A DNA stretch of 15,614 bases from Heyndrickxia sporothermodurans (lineage in GTDB: Bacteria; Bacillota; Bacilli; Bacillales; Bacillaceae_C), in the NCBI RefSeq assembly GCF_016785185.1, contig NZ_JAEKDY010000084.1. One strand, written 5' to 3'. This document shows, in pieces, positions 14,901 to 15,614 of this stretch. Numbering within the stretch: position 1 is the stretch's first letter; the number at the start of each line of letters is the position of its first letter. Position numbers and translations under genes: made by a program. The notes below the pieces were generated by a model. The model saw only the letters and a program-made list of their open reading frames with translations. It did no database searches and was not told the DNA's origin.

Positions 14901-15430
14901 AACGTAAACATCTTCAAACCGATACGTTTAAGTCGGAAATGACATTAGTTAGAGGAAATTTACCGATCACCATTATTACCTCAAGCATTGGAATTGTCGA
15001 AGGAATTCTTACTGGTTTACTATCCGGCTACCTATTAGAAATTGTTGAGGGGAAATTTATGCTGTGGATCGGCTTAATAACGATCATTATGGTAACGATG
15101 CTTCTTGTCGCAACCTATTTATTAAGACAGTTGAAAATGCTTGGAATGTTTTTATTATTGGCAAGCTTAAGCCTATATCTATTCTTAACGGAAGCTCTTG
15201 GACTTCATTTCGATAAAATGTCCATTGCAGCCAAAATTAAAGAATTCTCCCCGCTACAATATATTGAAAAGCTAGTAATGGGATTTGCGGATAGAGCAGC
15301 AAACAATCAAAGTATTATAATTTGCTTATTTGCGATTATCGTCATTAGTCTTGTTGGTCACTTATTTGTCTTAAATCGTTTTGGCAAAAGCGAGGAGAAG
15401 GAAGATGAAACAATTAGTGAAGCACTTTAG
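11978..15430 (+). CDS. esaA: EsaA/YueB, type VII secretion membrane protein
   Basis: Large membrane protein of T7SSb with an extracytoplasmic stalk; B. subtilis YueB is also the receptor of phage SPP1. From the ATG at 11978 (aggggt about 9 bp upstream; in-frame ATG 11972 is a possible alternative) it has 1150 aa, longer than S. aureus EsaA (about 1009). Residues 8-28 are an N-terminal membrane span. The ectodomain starts with TVALVNEDQGAKFNGE and VAESGLQRNAYNMMIVIP, strongly conserved with S. aureus EsaA. The middle is rich in coiled-coil-like helices, and residues 544-655 form an acidic low-complexity linker. Five C-terminal spans lie at about 951-972, 996-1020, 1027-1049, 1055-1076 and 1113-1134, including TYLLRQLKMLGMF. 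It overlaps the next start by 26 bp. It looks intact. Confidence 0.95.
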   Translation: MKKYERGILLFLVLVLALSSGASYLALYHASKNQKHKEDQKMTVALVNEDQGAKFNGETYDFGTEFIKNIEKDDKHNWYVVSRGVAESGLQRNAYNMMIVIPNDFTKKALSINSKAPERVALNYKVNVSGNNNMKVKAEKTASSILGEFNRRIIDVYFASVIGNLQEAQDNISSIVNKEQVYTNVYNNAIHRPLAGYATQFGAVQASTQVSKDGFKGIQDILKEFENNLGEGAKISKTYQNSMLDYAKMTAANTLLQKGFSDQLGYLDRDMNNGDVLQQLDQLVAANNEINKQFQLKDTQTANIMTEASALQKYLTTTKEKVDKLDTELTTTLASDMQKSIAGKLKKEMKTNAGKEQEINLNKFFMMPDKMSRKNLRDQMKQLTPPLTTDDLLKLGITEPKRTEINKLFNNVIAVNEKYKREFNDYPDGSAPLPDNLNNFLLTNEATISDSVILPKNPKEAQEFSLFVPKEYKVNEVSLTLPNMQVIEMDPKNNTIMLPATDEGIFTVKLKVQPNDTDKSIDFFQPIKWKWKMHQKNVKDADIPEPPKESAPPPGQSSKESRTDKVVLPKSSVQSVETSNNDNINKENESKQDSVEPDQKDENVTSESSNKQESMEENKGKESESGIDEKDNKDNEDNKNENNDKEEPEDPNDKPIEKVEVENNYITHSVMSSLTDYSIGEIMMDVNDVMSSYQKMSTLYNNYFGLDISKLADQLNQMNLSDMATTDSLFYLFNKQDIVDVIANFVADQITEEVRKDTEELQSKIKAYINLVTNAEQNSQKMSELIKQTTEQAKILNTNLTKTLLNLSTWRKASLKLQNEQTKILTNNDQEQTAILSLDGELNSLLTVSQSLANQSKGNLNTVNNVYKTFDAIDNQANEIKNSGSHLVKQASNLSNNLTNKLSEDQKFANNFANVLANSRIGERPNENLLDFLSNPVETKTDGIIVAGDIFTPYFIVLICFIVALFTAYVISNHERKHLQTDTFKSEMTLVRGNLPITIITSSIGIVEGILTGLLSGYLLEIVEGKFMLWIGLITIIMVTMLLVATYLLRQLKMLGMFLLLASLSLYLFLTEALGLHFDKMSIAAKIKEFSPLQYIEKLVMGFADRAANNQSIIICLFAIIVISLVGHLFVLNRFGKSEEKEDETISEAL
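13607..13942 (+). other. acidic low-complexity linker within EsaA
   Basis: Residues 544-655 of EsaA start with a proline-rich patch (PEPPKE..APPPG) and continue as a run of E, D, N, K and S repeats (for example KDNKDNEDNKNENNDKEEPED). It is probably a disordered spacer in the extracytoplasmic stalk. It separates two helix-rich halves and probably accounts for much of the extra length over S. aureus EsaA. The gaa/gat/aat-rich DNA is prone to slippage. Confidence 0.7.
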
Positions 15431-15524
15431 TATTCTAGCAATCTTTTTTGTAGGAGGGTTTTCATTGTCTACCCTCCCTTCCTTTGCGCGTATTGTAAAA
15501 ACTTTTATATTAAACAGGCTATAA
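15405..15524 (+). pseudogene. essA: truncated essA: signal peptide only
   Basis: A 39-codon reading frame beginning at an ATG with gaggagaagga just upstream and overlapping the end of esaA by 26 bp. It reads MKQLVKHF, then the hydrophobic SILAIFFVGGFSLSTL, then PSFA, a typical signal peptide with cleavage after SFA. The next 11 codons end at a stop (15522-15524) and look unlike a secreted domain. Position directly after esaA is that of essA (yueC) in T7SSb loci, whose protein is a membrane or exported component with an N-terminal hydrophobic segment. The signal is excellent and the break abrupt, so an intact essA was probably interrupted near 15489. The family assignment rests on position; a sequencing error or a short natural peptide are alternatives. 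Confidence 0.55.
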
Positions 15525-15614
15525 AATACCTTGATAGAGGGATTTTTGAGCAAAAAAATTGCCACCCCCTGAATTTTAGGAAATAGTGAGGTTACCACAC
15601 AACACTAAAATTCC
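15489..15614. other. gene-free right edge, possible end of an insertion
   Basis: The last 126 bp have no convincing frame on either strand. A perfect 9-bp inverted repeat, gaattttag (15571-15579) and ctaaaattc (15605-15613), gap of 25 bp, ends one base before the window edge, and nested tagtg / cacta lies inside. Together with the abrupt break in the essA-like signal peptide, this suggests that a mobile element begins here and runs out of view. No transposase is visible and no family can be named. Confidence 0.35.

Noticed and set aside
15489..15598. A short frame in another phase at 15488-15585 continuing essA
   Set aside because: It reads AYCKNFYIKQAIKYLDRG, with no similarity to an exported protein and a stop at about 15583; more likely chance.

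Overview
The window looks like chromosomal DNA of a low-GC Bacillota, most likely a Bacillaceae species close to Bacillus in gene order. The order 5S rRNA, tRNA-fMet, tsaE, tsaB, rimI, tsaD, ydiF, moaC, rex, tatA, tatC, ydiK, ydiL, groES, groEL is, from memory, the B. subtilis rrnE to groEL order, except that thiL is missing between the rRNA operon and tsaE. Ribosome binding sites are strong GGAGG types, one start is TTG (groES) and one GTG (ydiL), and hairpin-plus-T terminators separate nearly every transcription unit. The exact species cannot be read from the window.

Left edge (1-540): the 3' end of an rRNA operon, with 5S rRNA and a single initiator tRNA-fMet that lacks an encoded CCA. Between them lies a spacer that starts with a second copy of the first 14 bases of the tRNA gene, a tRNA fragment duplicated 139 bp upstream. 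Two terminator-like hairpins follow the tRNA.

540-3158: a tightly overlapping operon, tsaE-tsaB-rimI-tsaD. It encodes three of the four proteins for the t6A37 tRNA modification plus an N-alpha-acetyltransferase. 3159-3467: a gap between two convergent genes, each ending in its own terminator. It holds five perfect DnaA boxes and three with one mismatch in about 207 bp. This is a DnaA-box cluster outside oriC and the most striking non-coding element here.

3468-8694: the ABC-F ATPase ydiF (minus strand) diverges from moaC (molybdenum cofactor), rex (NADH-responsive redox repressor) and tatA-tatC (twin-arginine translocase). tatC converges on the minus-strand pair ydiL-ydiK (membrane CPBP protease and a small membrane protein) across one bidirectional terminator that contains both stop codons. 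8695-11062: the groES-groEL chaperonin operon with a perfect CIRCE operator and a strong terminator.

11063-15614: the accessory part, the start of a type VII secretion (T7SSb) locus in the Staphylococcus/Listeria order. It has esxA (WXG100 protein whose tail matches S. aureus EsxA), a large hairpin, esaA (membrane protein with one N-terminal and five C-terminal membrane spans), then the signal-peptide end of a probable essA that stops after 39 codons. The last ~120 bp carry inverted repeats and no gene, and may be the end of an inserted element. The rest of the secretion machine (esaB, essB, essC) is not in view, so whether the system works cannot be judged.

Most of the window is well-known housekeeping. 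I see no convincing novel protein system. The best leads are the DnaA-box cluster, the apparently broken essA, the tRNA-fMet fragment, and the hairpin or inverted-repeat structure around esxA.
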